Shown: positions 8,551 to 14,017, counted from the first letter of the stretch. The stretch is DNA of 14,017 nt from CAXBDP01 sp964598395 (GCA_964598395.1 CAZRBW010000068.1:1-14017), one strand, 5' to 3'. Program-made: numbers and translations. Notes: generated by a model not told the origin, from the letters alone.

Positions 8551-8949
8551 ATGAAAAGCATCTTTAAAAAGGGCGACAAGAAGGTTTATCTACATAAAAT
8601 AAGTGAGCAGGATATTGCGGCCTTTCATGGAGAAACCGTACATCCAGTATATGCTACCTTTGCGCTGGCTCGCGATATGGAATGGAGCGGGAGGTTATTT
8701 GTGCTCGATATGTTAGAAGATGACGAACAAGGTATCGGTACTTTTATAGAAATAGATCATAAATCTCCAGCGTTCGTTAATGATGAAGCCCATATTACAG
8801 CGACTATTGAGCAAATCAATGCCCATGAAATTATTTGCAGCGTAGAAGCAACAGTTGGGTCTAGAGTAATTGCTCAAGGTAGAACAGGACAAAAAATACT
8901 GAAAAAAGAGAAGTTGGAGAGATTATTTAATACCGTTAAAAATGGCTAA
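8551..8949 (+). CDS. Hotdog-fold acyl-CoA thioesterase, FlK-like
   Basis: A 132-residue cytoplasmic protein with no signal peptide, resembling the hotdog thioesterases related to fluoroacetyl-CoA thioesterase FlK. The matching blocks are VHPVYATFALARDMEWSGR (30-48), GIGTFIEIDHKSPAFVND (61-78) and the beta-rich end HITATIEQINAHEIICSVEATV (81-102). FlK uses Thr42, Glu50 and His76. Here Thr36, Glu44 and His70 occur with exactly the same spacing (8 and 26 residues), and Gly63 matches FlK Gly69. This supports a thioesterase reaction on a small acyl-CoA, but not fluoroacetate specificity, because most relatives act on other substrates or have unknown ones. The stop overlaps the smpB start by 8 bp, suggesting translational coupling. 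The alignment to FlK is from memory. Confidence 0.75.
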   Translation: MKSIFKKGDKKVYLHKISEQDIAAFHGETVHPVYATFALARDMEWSGRLFVLDMLEDDEQGIGTFIEIDHKSPAFVNDEAHITATIEQINAHEIICSVEATVGSRVIAQGRTGQKILKKEKLERLFNTVKNG

Positions 8950-9409
8950 AAAGGACGAGAGATTCTCAAATATTATAAATATCAAAAATCGCCGAGCTTC
9001 ATTTGAATATGAGTTTATAGAAAAATATGTGGCAGGCATTCAGCTTTTTGGTTCAGAGGTGAAATCTATCAGAGAAGGAAAAGTAAATATCACAGATGCT
9101 TTTTGCTTTGTTTCCAATGATGAAGTTTTTGTGAAGAATCTGCATATTTCGCCTTACAGCAATTTGAGCTTCAATGCGCCTGACCCAATGCGCCAACGAA
9201 AATTGTTGCTTAACAAGAAGGAAATCAGGAAGATTGTAGCGAAGACTGAAGAAAAAGGGTTAACCATAATACCCACCCGCCTTTTTATAAACGACCGAGG
9301 GTTAGCCAAATTGGAAATTGCCATCGCTAAAGGCAAGAAACTTCACGACAAACGAGATTCTATCAAAGACAAGGACATGAAACGCGAAATGGATCGCATT
9401 AAATACTAA
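8942..9409 (+). CDS. smpB: SsrA-binding protein SmpB
   Basis: SmpB binds tmRNA and brings it to ribosomes stalled at the 3' end of broken mRNAs, where it mimics the missing codon-anticodon pair. The 155 residues cover the family: NIKNRRASFEYEFIEKYVAGI (13-33), LFGSEVKSIREGKVNITDAF (35-54), the HISPYS segment (68-73), RQRKLLLNKKEIRKI (84-98), and the basic tail GKKLHDKRDSIKDKDMKREM (131-150) that enters the mRNA channel. The ATG overlaps the end of the thioesterase gene (8942-8949) in another frame, so the two are probably made from one message. The tmRNA gene (ssrA) itself is not in the window. Confidence 0.97.
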   Translation: MAKKDERFSNIINIKNRRASFEYEFIEKYVAGIQLFGSEVKSIREGKVNITDAFCFVSNDEVFVKNLHISPYSNLSFNAPDPMRQRKLLLNKKEIRKIVAKTEEKGLTIIPTRLFINDRGLAKLEIAIAKGKKLHDKRDSIKDKDMKREMDRIKY

Positions 9410-9425
9410 TAGTCCATTTTTACAC

Positions 9426-9456
9426 TTGCCAAATTATAAGGAATAAAATACCTTTA
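9426..9456 (+). promoter_or_regulatory. Candidate promoter for the NlpC/P60-HNH pair
   Basis: TTG at 9426-9428 and TACCTTTA at 9449-9456 are 20 bp apart, and the second matches TAnnTTTG at seven of eight positions. The predicted start near 9463 leaves a leader of about 14 nt before the ATG at 9477. A 9-bp inverted repeat (9441-9449 and 9461-9469) flanks the -7 element. Confidence 0.4.
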
Positions 9457-9472
9457 GTGGATTTTATTCTTT
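9438..9472. repeat. Inverted repeat around the NlpC/P60 promoter
   Basis: GAATAAAAT (9441-9449) and ATTTTATTC (9461-9469) are exact reverse complements separated by 11 bp. In RNA the stem extends outward through a G-U pair to 9438 and 9472. It could be an operator, or a weak AT-only terminator for smpB since a few T residues follow. The low GC content makes the terminator reading doubtful. Confidence 0.5.
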
Positions 9473-9476
9473 TTAT

Positions 9477-10247
9477 ATGTTTGGTATTATTCGTCAGTCT
9501 CTTGTCCCCATTCGTGCCGAAGCTTCGCATAGAAGCGAAATGGTTTCCCAGCTATTATTTGGTGAGCATTATCGTGTGTTAGATAATGTTGTGGAAAAGG
9601 ATTGGATTAGGATTTCCTGTGCTTTTGATACCTACGAAGGCTGGATTTCTAGCTTACAACATACCGAAATAAGTGAAGCCTACTTCGAGCAAATCGAATC
9701 ATCCGATTATAAGGTCAGCCTAGATTTATCCTCACCCATTCTTTTTAAGAAGGAGAGGATGAATATTTTATTAGGTTCGATATTGCCATTTGGAAGTAAT
9801 GAGCTTTTCAAAATGGAAGAAACGCTTGCGTTTGGTGGCGAATCGAAACCATTGAGCCAAAAGTGGAAAATGCCTCAGATGAAGGAATTGGCCATGAAAT
9901 ATCTAAATACACCGTATTTATGGGGCGGTCGAAGTCCATTCGGGATCGATTGCTCAGGATTTACGCAACAAGTATTTAAAATTTGTGGGTATAGGCTAAA
10001 CAGAGATGCTTCACAACAGTTTTTGCAAGGAATGGATGTTGAATTTGAAAATGCGAAAGCTGGGGATTTGGCGTTTTTCGGAAATGAAAACAAAATTGAT
10101 CACGTGGGTTTGATACTAGAAGAAAATAAAATCATCCACGCGAGTGGTCATGTAAAAATAGATTCGATAAGTGAAATGGGTATTATGAATGCGGGAGGAG
10201 ATTTCACCCACAAACTAAAAGGTGTAAGGCGACTTATTAATAAATGA
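9477..10247 (+). CDS. NlpC/P60 cysteine peptidase with SH3-like N-terminus, no signal peptide
   Basis: A 256-residue protein with an SH3b-like region at about 3-62 (LVPIRAEASHRSEMVSQLLFGEHYRVLD, ending GWIS) and a C-terminal NlpC/P60 domain at about 133-252. The catalytic residues are visible: Cys159 in GIDCSGFTQQVF, His209 in KIDHVGLI and His221 in KIIHAS. NTPYLWGGRSPFG (144-156) leads into the active site. Such enzymes cut gamma-D-glutamyl-diamino acid bonds in peptidoglycan peptides. There is no signal peptide, so a cytoplasmic role in recycling imported muropeptides, as for YkfC-type peptidases, is a fair inference. The arrangement of SH3 domain(s) then peptidase also fits that group. The HNH gene starts 1 bp after the stop. 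Substrate specificity cannot be read from sequence alone. Confidence 0.9.
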   Translation: MFGIIRQSLVPIRAEASHRSEMVSQLLFGEHYRVLDNVVEKDWIRISCAFDTYEGWISSLQHTEISEAYFEQIESSDYKVSLDLSSPILFKKERMNILLGSILPFGSNELFKMEETLAFGGESKPLSQKWKMPQMKELAMKYLNTPYLWGGRSPFGIDCSGFTQQVFKICGYRLNRDASQQFLQGMDVEFENAKAGDLAFFGNENKIDHVGLILEENKIIHASGHVKIDSISEMGIMNAGGDFTHKLKGVRRLINK

Positions 10248-10248
10248 T

Positions 10249-10761
10249 ATGAAGCAGCGTGTGTTGGTATTGAATCAAGACTACAGTCCTATTACTATTT
10301 GTACAGTACATAGAGGCTTTTTGTTGGTTTTTCTCAACAAGGCTGAATTGGTAGCTCCTTATAAAGCTATTAAAATACGAACGGTAGATAGGCAATTCGA
10401 AATGCCTGCGGTAATCAGAATTCAGCGCTATATAAATGTACCCTACAAAGGTGTGATGCTCACTAGGCAAAACATCTTCAAAAGAGATAAAAACTCTTGT
10501 CAATATTGCACAGCCACTCGAGACTTAACGATTGATCATATCATCCCTCGCTCAAAAGGAGGAAAATCTACTTGGACTAATTTGATTACTGCATGCAAAC
10601 GGTGCAATTCCCGAAAAGGAGATTTCACGCCGGAACATGCAGGTATGAGGCTGCTCAGTAAGCCTTATAAACCTAACTATACGATTTTTTTGAGGGATCA
10701 TTCAGGGTTTACCTGTGAGGAATGGGAGCCATTTTTAGCTGAAAAAGCCACTTTGCTCTAG
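10249..10761 (+). CDS. HNH endonuclease family protein
   Basis: The 170-residue protein contains a zinc-ribbon HNH domain at about 75-125: CQYC (84-87), the catalytic-type IDHIIPRSKGGKSTWTNL with Asp96-His97 and Asn111, and CKRCNSRKGD (116-125). The third signature position is Asn120, giving the HNN variant with four zinc cysteines. The N-terminal part (VLVLNQDYSPITICTVHRGF) and the PYKPNYTIFL segment near the C-terminus are typical of a widespread Bacteroidota HNH family of unknown function. It starts 1 bp after the NlpC/P60 stop, so the two are very probably translated together. Nothing nearby suggests an intron, intein, phage or restriction system. A structural or repair nuclease is as likely as anything else. 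Confidence 0.88.
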   Translation: MKQRVLVLNQDYSPITICTVHRGFLLVFLNKAELVAPYKAIKIRTVDRQFEMPAVIRIQRYINVPYKGVMLTRQNIFKRDKNSCQYCTATRDLTIDHIIPRSKGGKSTWTNLITACKRCNSRKGDFTPEHAGMRLLSKPYKPNYTIFLRDHSGFTCEEWEPFLAEKATLL

Positions 10762-10762
10762 G

Positions 10763-10770
10763 TAATTTTG
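10763..10770 (+). promoter_or_regulatory. Possible -7 element upstream of the DUF4097 gene
   Basis: TAATTTTG matches TAnnTTTG just after the HNH stop codon. No TTTG box lies at the right distance, and the leader to the start at 10958 would be about 180 nt. The assignment is weak. Confidence 0.25.
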
Positions 10771-10812
10771 AATCCTCCCGCGTATGTTGTTTTTTTGTCT
10801 TAGGCAGTTTAG

Positions 10813-10849
10813 TGTCCGATTATAGATATTTACTGTTCGATTTTGAACA
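10813..10849. repeat. Paired TGTYCGATTWT motifs and overlapping palindrome
   Basis: TGTCCGATTAT (10813-10823) and TGTTCGATTTT (10834-10844) agree at 9 of 11 positions and start 21 bp apart, two helical turns. The second copy also forms TGTTC-N6-GAACA (10834-10849). This is the look of a regulator site, but no regulator gene is in the window to assign it to. Confidence 0.4.
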
Positions 10850-10957
10850 AAATAAATTTTACTGAAAACCATGAAACCTTCAAAATTTGGCTTTTTAGCT
10901 AGTTTTTATTTTCTGCATTGTGTTTGTATTCATTCTGGCAACAAACAAACAACAGCA

Positions 10958-11857
10958 ATGAAAACAATCCCATCCATCCCATTAGTATTTCTTATCTTTT
11001 TATTTTCTGCTTGTACTATCGACATGTCTTTTGGAGATGTTGTGAATGGTGCGGTAATCACAAAACACTATCCTTTAAACGTAGGTGCTAATGTAGAGCT
11101 AATTACATCAGGCGGCTCAATAAAAGTAACAGGAGAAAAAGGTTTAGATCGTGCCATCGTTGATTTCAAATTAGGAGGTAATAAGGTAACCAACCTTACC
11201 GAAGGAGAAATCGAGCGTCTATTTGACGAATTAGATATTGATATCGAGAGTAGTGCAAATAGGCTGTACATCAAGTATAACGGGTCAAGTAGTGGATCTT
11301 GGATTTTTGGTGGAGTAAAGTACAGATCTGTATCATTTGATGTACGCGTTCCAGAGGAGATTTTTGTGAACTTAAAAACTTCTGGTGGATCTTTATCTAT
11401 TGATAATTTGGTAGGGAATCAGCAATTAAATACAAGTGGAGGTTCTATCAAAGTGAGTAATACTCAAGGTGAAGTTTCAGGTAAAACTAGTGGAGGTTCC
11501 ATTAAAGTAACTAATTCGCATGGATTACTGAGTTTAAATACCTCAGGAGGAAGTGTTAGATTCGAAGACTGTACTGGTGAGATTGTAGGCAAGACAAGCG
11601 GAGGGTCTATCAGAGCCAATGGATTAGCCAAGATTGAAAAGCTAGATTTGAAAACTAGTGGCGGCTCAATCTCAGTAGATTTGGACAAAAAGCAGGATAT
11701 GACATTATACGCTAGAGGATCTCGTGTGAGAGTGAATGATTTAAGCAACTTCAGTGGTGAGGTGAAGAAAGATAAAATTGATGGAACAATCGGAAATGGA
11801 GATACTCCTGTAAGCTTAGTAACGTCGGGAGGTTCGGTTACAATTAGTTTCAATTAA
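10958..11857 (+). CDS. DUF4097 repeat lipoprotein with eight TSGGS motifs
   Basis: I place the start at 10958 rather than the in-frame ATG at 10871, because from 10958 a clean lipoprotein signal results: MKTIPSIPLVFLIFLFSAC, lipidated at Cys19. The mature protein (299 residues in all) is a DUF4097-type beta-solenoid. TSGGS occurs at residues 50, 141, 159, 177, 195, 213, 233 and 289. The middle run has a strict 18-residue period (141-213), then 20. Repeats alternate between LNTSGGS-like and GKTSGGS-like forms. The likely place is the periplasmic face of a membrane or the cell surface. No enzymatic motif is visible and the function is unknown. It is a single-gene unit with a gap on the 5' side and a strong terminator 25 bp after the stop. 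Confidence 0.88.
   Translation: MKTIPSIPLVFLIFLFSACTIDMSFGDVVNGAVITKHYPLNVGANVELITSGGSIKVTGEKGLDRAIVDFKLGGNKVTNLTEGEIERLFDELDIDIESSANRLYIKYNGSSSGSWIFGGVKYRSVSFDVRVPEEIFVNLKTSGGSLSIDNLVGNQQLNTSGGSIKVSNTQGEVSGKTSGGSIKVTNSHGLLSLNTSGGSVRFEDCTGEIVGKTSGGSIRANGLAKIEKLDLKTSGGSISVDLDKKQDMTLYARGSRVRVNDLSNFSGEVKKDKIDGTIGNGDTPVSLVTSGGSVTISFN
11378..11668 (+). repeat. Tandem 18-residue TSGGS repeat region in the DUF4097 gene
   Basis: Copies begin at 11378, 11432, 11486, 11540, 11594 and 11654, a 54-bp period then 60 bp, with outlying copies at 11105 and 11822. All eight TSGGS codon strings are different. This is an old protein repeat kept by selection, not a recent DNA tandem duplication. Confidence 0.9.
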
Positions 11858-11882
11858 ACCATTGTTCTTTCAAAAGGATATC

Positions 11883-11910
11883 AAAAGCTGAGAAATTCTC
11901 AGCTTTTTTT
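11883..11910 (+). terminator. Rho-independent terminator after the DUF4097 gene
   Basis: The stem GCTGAGA (11887-11893) pairs with TCTCAGC (11897-11903) around a 3-nt loop, is lengthened by AAAA/TTTT, and runs into a seven-T tract at 11904-11910. Confidence 0.92.
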
Positions 11911-11943
11911 ATTTGAAAAAACATCTAATATTCAGATTTTTAG

Positions 11944-11951
11944 TACCTTTG
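11944..11951 (+). promoter_or_regulatory. rpsA promoter -7 element
   Basis: TACCTTTG is a perfect TAnnTTTG followed by CAGTCC, and it sits just after the terminator. The predicted start near 11958 gives a leader of about 100 nt. The -33 region is poor: the nearest TTTG, at 11912-11915, is 28 bp away. The sequence from this element through 11968 closely matches that before tRNA-Cys. Confidence 0.75.
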
Positions 11952-12004
11952 CAGTCCATTCAAAATGGGTGGTTCACAATTAGTGAAAATTTACTAAAAA
12001 AAGC

Positions 12005-12047
12005 ATTCTGTTTTTTGATCCGAAAGCAGAATCGTAAATAACGGATC
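12005..12047 (+). promoter_or_regulatory. rpsA leader hairpin with possible pseudoknot
   Basis: In the RNA, 12005-12015 pairs with 12022-12032 (core AUUCUG/CAGAAU plus U-A and two G-U pairs). Its six-base loop contains GAUCC (12017-12021), complementary to GGAUC at 12043-12047. The second helix would end 12 nt before the ATG at 12060, so folding could affect ribosome access. S1 represses its own translation in E. coli. A similar role here is inference. Confidence 0.5.
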
Positions 12048-12059
12048 GACAATAATATT

Positions 12060-13841
12060 ATGTCAAATTCTCCTGAAGATTTTAACTGGGAAGACTACGA
12101 ATCAAAAGGTTTTGGCGAAGGCTATTCCAAAGCTAAGCGCGAAGAACTAGAAAAGATTTACGAAGAAACCTTAACTGAGATTACTCCACGTGAGGTAGTT
12201 ACTGGTGTTGTGGTAGGTATAAACGACCGCGACGTAATCCTAAACATCGGCTTCAAATCTGATGGTTTGGTGCCACTTTCAGAATTCCGTGATTTGCCTA
12301 AACTAAAGGTTGGTGACGAAGTTCAAGTGTTCATAGAAGAGCAAGAAGATGCAAATGGACAACTAGTGCTTTCTCGTCGTAAGGCAAAAATTGTAAAAGC
12401 ATGGGAAAATATTACTAAGGCTCACGAAGAGGATTTAGTAATTGAAGGTGTTGTGAAAAGACGTACAAAAGGTGGACTTATCGTGGATGTTCATGGTGTG
12501 GAATCATTCCTGCCAGGTTCTCAAATTGATGTGAAGCCTATTAGAGATTTTGATGTATTTGTAGGTAGAACGATGGAATTGAAAGTTGTGAAAATCAACT
12601 ATACAAATGACAACGTTGTAGTATCTCACAAAGTACTAATCGAGAAAGATATTGAGAAGCAGAAAGCTGTAATCTTGAACAACCTTGAAAAAGGTCAAGT
12701 GCTTGAAGGCGTAATCAAAAACATGACAAACTTCGGTGTATTCATCGATTTGGGTGGTGTAGATGGTCTATTGCACATTACAGATATTTCTTGGGGTCGT
12801 ATCAACCATCCAGAAGAAGTGCTTAAGCTTGATCAGAAAGTTAATGTTGTTGTACTTGACTTTGATGATGAGAAGAAGCGTATCTCTTTAGGCATGAAGC
12901 AGCTTGAAGCGCATCCTTGGGATTCTTTAAGTGCAGATACAGTAGTTGGTTCTAAAGTAAAAGGTAAAATTGTAAATGTAGCTGATTACGGCGCATTCCT
13001 TGAAATCCATCCAGGAGTTGAAGGTTTGATCCACGTATCTGAAATGAGCTGGTCTCAGCATTTGCGTAACCCTTCAGACTTTATCAAAGTAGGTGACGAG
13101 GCGGAAGCAGTAGTGCTTACTCTTGATCGCGACGAAAGAAAAATGTCTTTGGGCATTAAGCAACTGAGCGAAGATCCTTGGACTAAGAAGGATGTATTGA
13201 CTAAATACGGTGTAGGTACAGTTCACAAAGGTATCGTTCGTAACCTTACCAACTTTGGCTTGTTCCTAGAGCTTGAAGAAGGTATCGACGGATTGGTACA
13301 CGTTTCTGATCTTAGCTGGACTAAGAAGATCAAGCATCCATCTGAATTTGTGAAAGTAGGAGATGAGTTAGAAGTACAAGTTCTTGAACTTGATGTTGAC
13401 AACCGTCGTCTAGCGCTTGGTCACAAGCATTTGGAGGAAAACCCTTGGGATACTTTCGAAACAGTATTTACAATTGGTTCTGAGCATAAGAGTACCATCA
13501 CTAGCAAAAATGATAAAGGAGCAGTACTTGAGTTGCCTTATGGCATCGAAGGTTTTGCATCTATCAAGCATTTGAAGAAAGAAGATGATACAGTTGCTGA
13601 GGTAGGCGAAACACTTGACTTTAAAGTTTTAGAATTCTCTAAAGACGATAAAAGAATTGTGCTATCACATACTAATATGCATGCCGCTGAGCCTGTAAAA
13701 GCTGCAGCACCTAAAAAGAAAGCTGCTGCCTCTAAGAAAGAAGCCGCAACTGCGCCGAAAGAAGCTGATAAAACTACTTTAGGTGATTTGGATGCATTAG
13801 CTGGTTTGAAAGAACAATTGAAAGACGGAAAAAGCGAATAA
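12060..13841 (+). CDS. rpsA: 30S ribosomal protein S1 (bS1)
   Basis: bS1 is the large RNA-binding ribosomal protein that helps load mRNA, which matters in a lineage that rarely uses Shine-Dalgarno pairing. The 593 residues hold six S1 domains at about 43-107, 126-193, 213-281, 298-368, 385-457 and 473-538. Domains 3-5 are closest to the RNA-binding consensus (for example NMTNFGVFIDLGGVDGLLHITDISW at 221-245, and the SLGMKQL and SLGIKQL ends). Domain 6 is the most divergent. An acidic N-terminal segment (about 1-40) precedes domain 1. After domain 6 comes an Ala/Lys-rich linker (542-570) and a terminal TLGDLDALAGLKEQL segment. The protein is a little longer than E. coli S1 (557) because of this tail. 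There is no Shine-Dalgarno motif: the bases before the ATG are AT-rich. The gene is monocistronic, with its own promoter, structured leader and terminator. Confidence 0.97.
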   Translation: MSNSPEDFNWEDYESKGFGEGYSKAKREELEKIYEETLTEITPREVVTGVVVGINDRDVILNIGFKSDGLVPLSEFRDLPKLKVGDEVQVFIEEQEDANGQLVLSRRKAKIVKAWENITKAHEEDLVIEGVVKRRTKGGLIVDVHGVESFLPGSQIDVKPIRDFDVFVGRTMELKVVKINYTNDNVVVSHKVLIEKDIEKQKAVILNNLEKGQVLEGVIKNMTNFGVFIDLGGVDGLLHITDISWGRINHPEEVLKLDQKVNVVVLDFDDEKKRISLGMKQLEAHPWDSLSADTVVGSKVKGKIVNVADYGAFLEIHPGVEGLIHVSEMSWSQHLRNPSDFIKVGDEAEAVVLTLDRDERKMSLGIKQLSEDPWTKKDVLTKYGVGTVHKGIVRNLTNFGLFLELEEGIDGLVHVSDLSWTKKIKHPSEFVKVGDELEVQVLELDVDNRRLALGHKHLEENPWDTFETVFTIGSEHKSTITSKNDKGAVLELPYGIEGFASIKHLKKEDDTVAEVGETLDFKVLEFSKDDKRIVLSHTNMHAAEPVKAAAPKKKAAASKKEAATAPKEADKTTLGDLDALAGLKEQLKDGKSE

Positions 13842-13862
13842 TCGCTGAATTAATATTTTTGC

Positions 13863-13891
13863 AAAAAGCCCGATTAATTTCGGGCTTTTTT
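13863..13891 (+). terminator. Rho-independent terminator after rpsA
   Basis: An 11-bp perfect stem (13863-13873 with 13880-13890, core GCCCGA/TCGGGC) with a 6-nt loop runs directly into a T tract. It lies 22 bp after the rpsA stop. Confidence 0.95.
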
Positions 13892-13906
13892 ATTTTCTCT
13901 GAACCT

Positions 13907-13936
13907 TTTGATTAGAAAAGGTATTTACTAATTTTG
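13907..13936 (+). promoter_or_regulatory. tRNA-Cys promoter
   Basis: TTTG (13907-13910), an 18-bp spacer and TAATTTTG (13929-13936) fit both boxes of the Bacteroidota housekeeping consensus. Transcription would start near 13943, about 10 nt before the mature tRNA 5' end. This is the best promoter match in the window. Confidence 0.8.
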
Positions 13937-13952
13937 CAATCCATTAAAAAAT

Positions 13953-14017
13953 GGTCCTGTGGCCGAGTGGCTAGGCAGAGCTCTGCAAAAGCTCCTACAG
14001 CGGTTCGAATCCGCTCG
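13953..14017 (+). tRNA. tRNA-Cys (anticodon GCA), 3' end outside window
   Basis: The cloverleaf reads: 5' acceptor strand GGTCCTG, D arm closed by GCC/GGC, anticodon stem GAGCT/AGCTC around loop CTGCAAA with anticodon GCA at 13985-13987, a four-base variable loop, and T arm AGCGG-TTCGAAT-CCGCT. Only the first two bases of the 3' acceptor strand are inside the window. They fit as C-G and a G-U pair. It has its own promoter and follows the rpsA terminator, so it is a separate transcription unit that may include further tRNAs beyond the window. Confidence 0.95.

Noticed and set aside
10249..10761. HNH protein as a homing endonuclease, phage or restriction gene
   Set aside because: There is no intron, intein, methylase, integrase or repeat boundary nearby. 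It sits in an ordinary gene row with close spacing.
10871..10957. N-terminal extension of the DUF4097 protein from the upstream in-frame ATG
   Set aside because: It would bury the lipoprotein signal and lipobox behind 29 extra residues. The ATG at 10958 gives a standard signal of 19 residues.
10881..10957. Sigma-54 promoter before the DUF4097 gene (TTTGGC and CTGGCA look like -24 boxes)
   Set aside because: Neither has a GC dinucleotide at the required 10-bp distance from the GG, so the -24/-12 pattern fails.
12270..13640. Repeated stretches inside rpsA as DNA repeats or recent duplication
   Set aside because: They are the six S1 domains, diverged at protein and DNA level as usual for this family.
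1..14017. CRISPR array, insertion sequence, toxin-antitoxin or defence system
   Set aside because: I looked on both strands and found no regular spaced DNA repeats, transposase motifs, terminal inverted repeats or known defence domains.

Overview
The window looks like chromosomal DNA of a Bacteroidota bacterium, most likely of the Cytophagales type. The clues are AT-rich sequence, start codons without Shine-Dalgarno motifs, promoter matches of the form TTTG / TAnnTTTG, a very long Bacteroidota-style TamB next to tsaD, a DUF547 lipoprotein and a TSGGS-repeat DUF4097 lipoprotein. The genus call is inference only.

Left half (1-7486, minus strand). Read in transcription order, a probable four-gene operon: tamB (outer-membrane biogenesis, TTG start), a DUF547 lipoprotein, a class I CPD photolyase with its FAD and electron-transfer residues intact, and a DUF2279 exported protein cut off by the window edge. 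Spacings are 30, 131 and 12 bp. The 131-bp gap before the photolyase holds repeated short motifs and may carry its own promoter.

Right half (7495-14017, plus strand). tsaD (tRNA t6A37 synthesis) starts only 8 bp from tamB, head to head. Next come a FlK-like hotdog thioesterase overlapping smpB (trans-translation), then an NlpC/P60 peptidase without signal peptide followed after 1 bp by an HNH nuclease-family protein. After a 196-bp gap comes a DUF4097 lipoprotein built on an 18-residue repeat, then a strong terminator. rpsA (ribosomal protein S1, six S1 domains) has a consensus -7 promoter element and a leader that can fold into a hairpin whose loop pairs with sequence just before the start codon. 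A second strong terminator and the promoter and first 65 nt of a tRNA-Cys(GCA) close the window.

Functionally this is a core region. Several genes serve translation (tsaD, smpB, rpsA, tRNA-Cys), others the envelope (tamB, DUF547, DUF2279, DUF4097, possibly NlpC/P60), and one DNA repair. I see no mobile element, CRISPR array, toxin-antitoxin pair or defence island, and no stretch over 300 bp lacks a gene. The most interesting signals are regulatory: the possible pseudoknot in the rpsA leader, the near-identical promoter and start region of rpsA and tRNA-Cys, and the tightly packed divergent tamB/tsaD starts.
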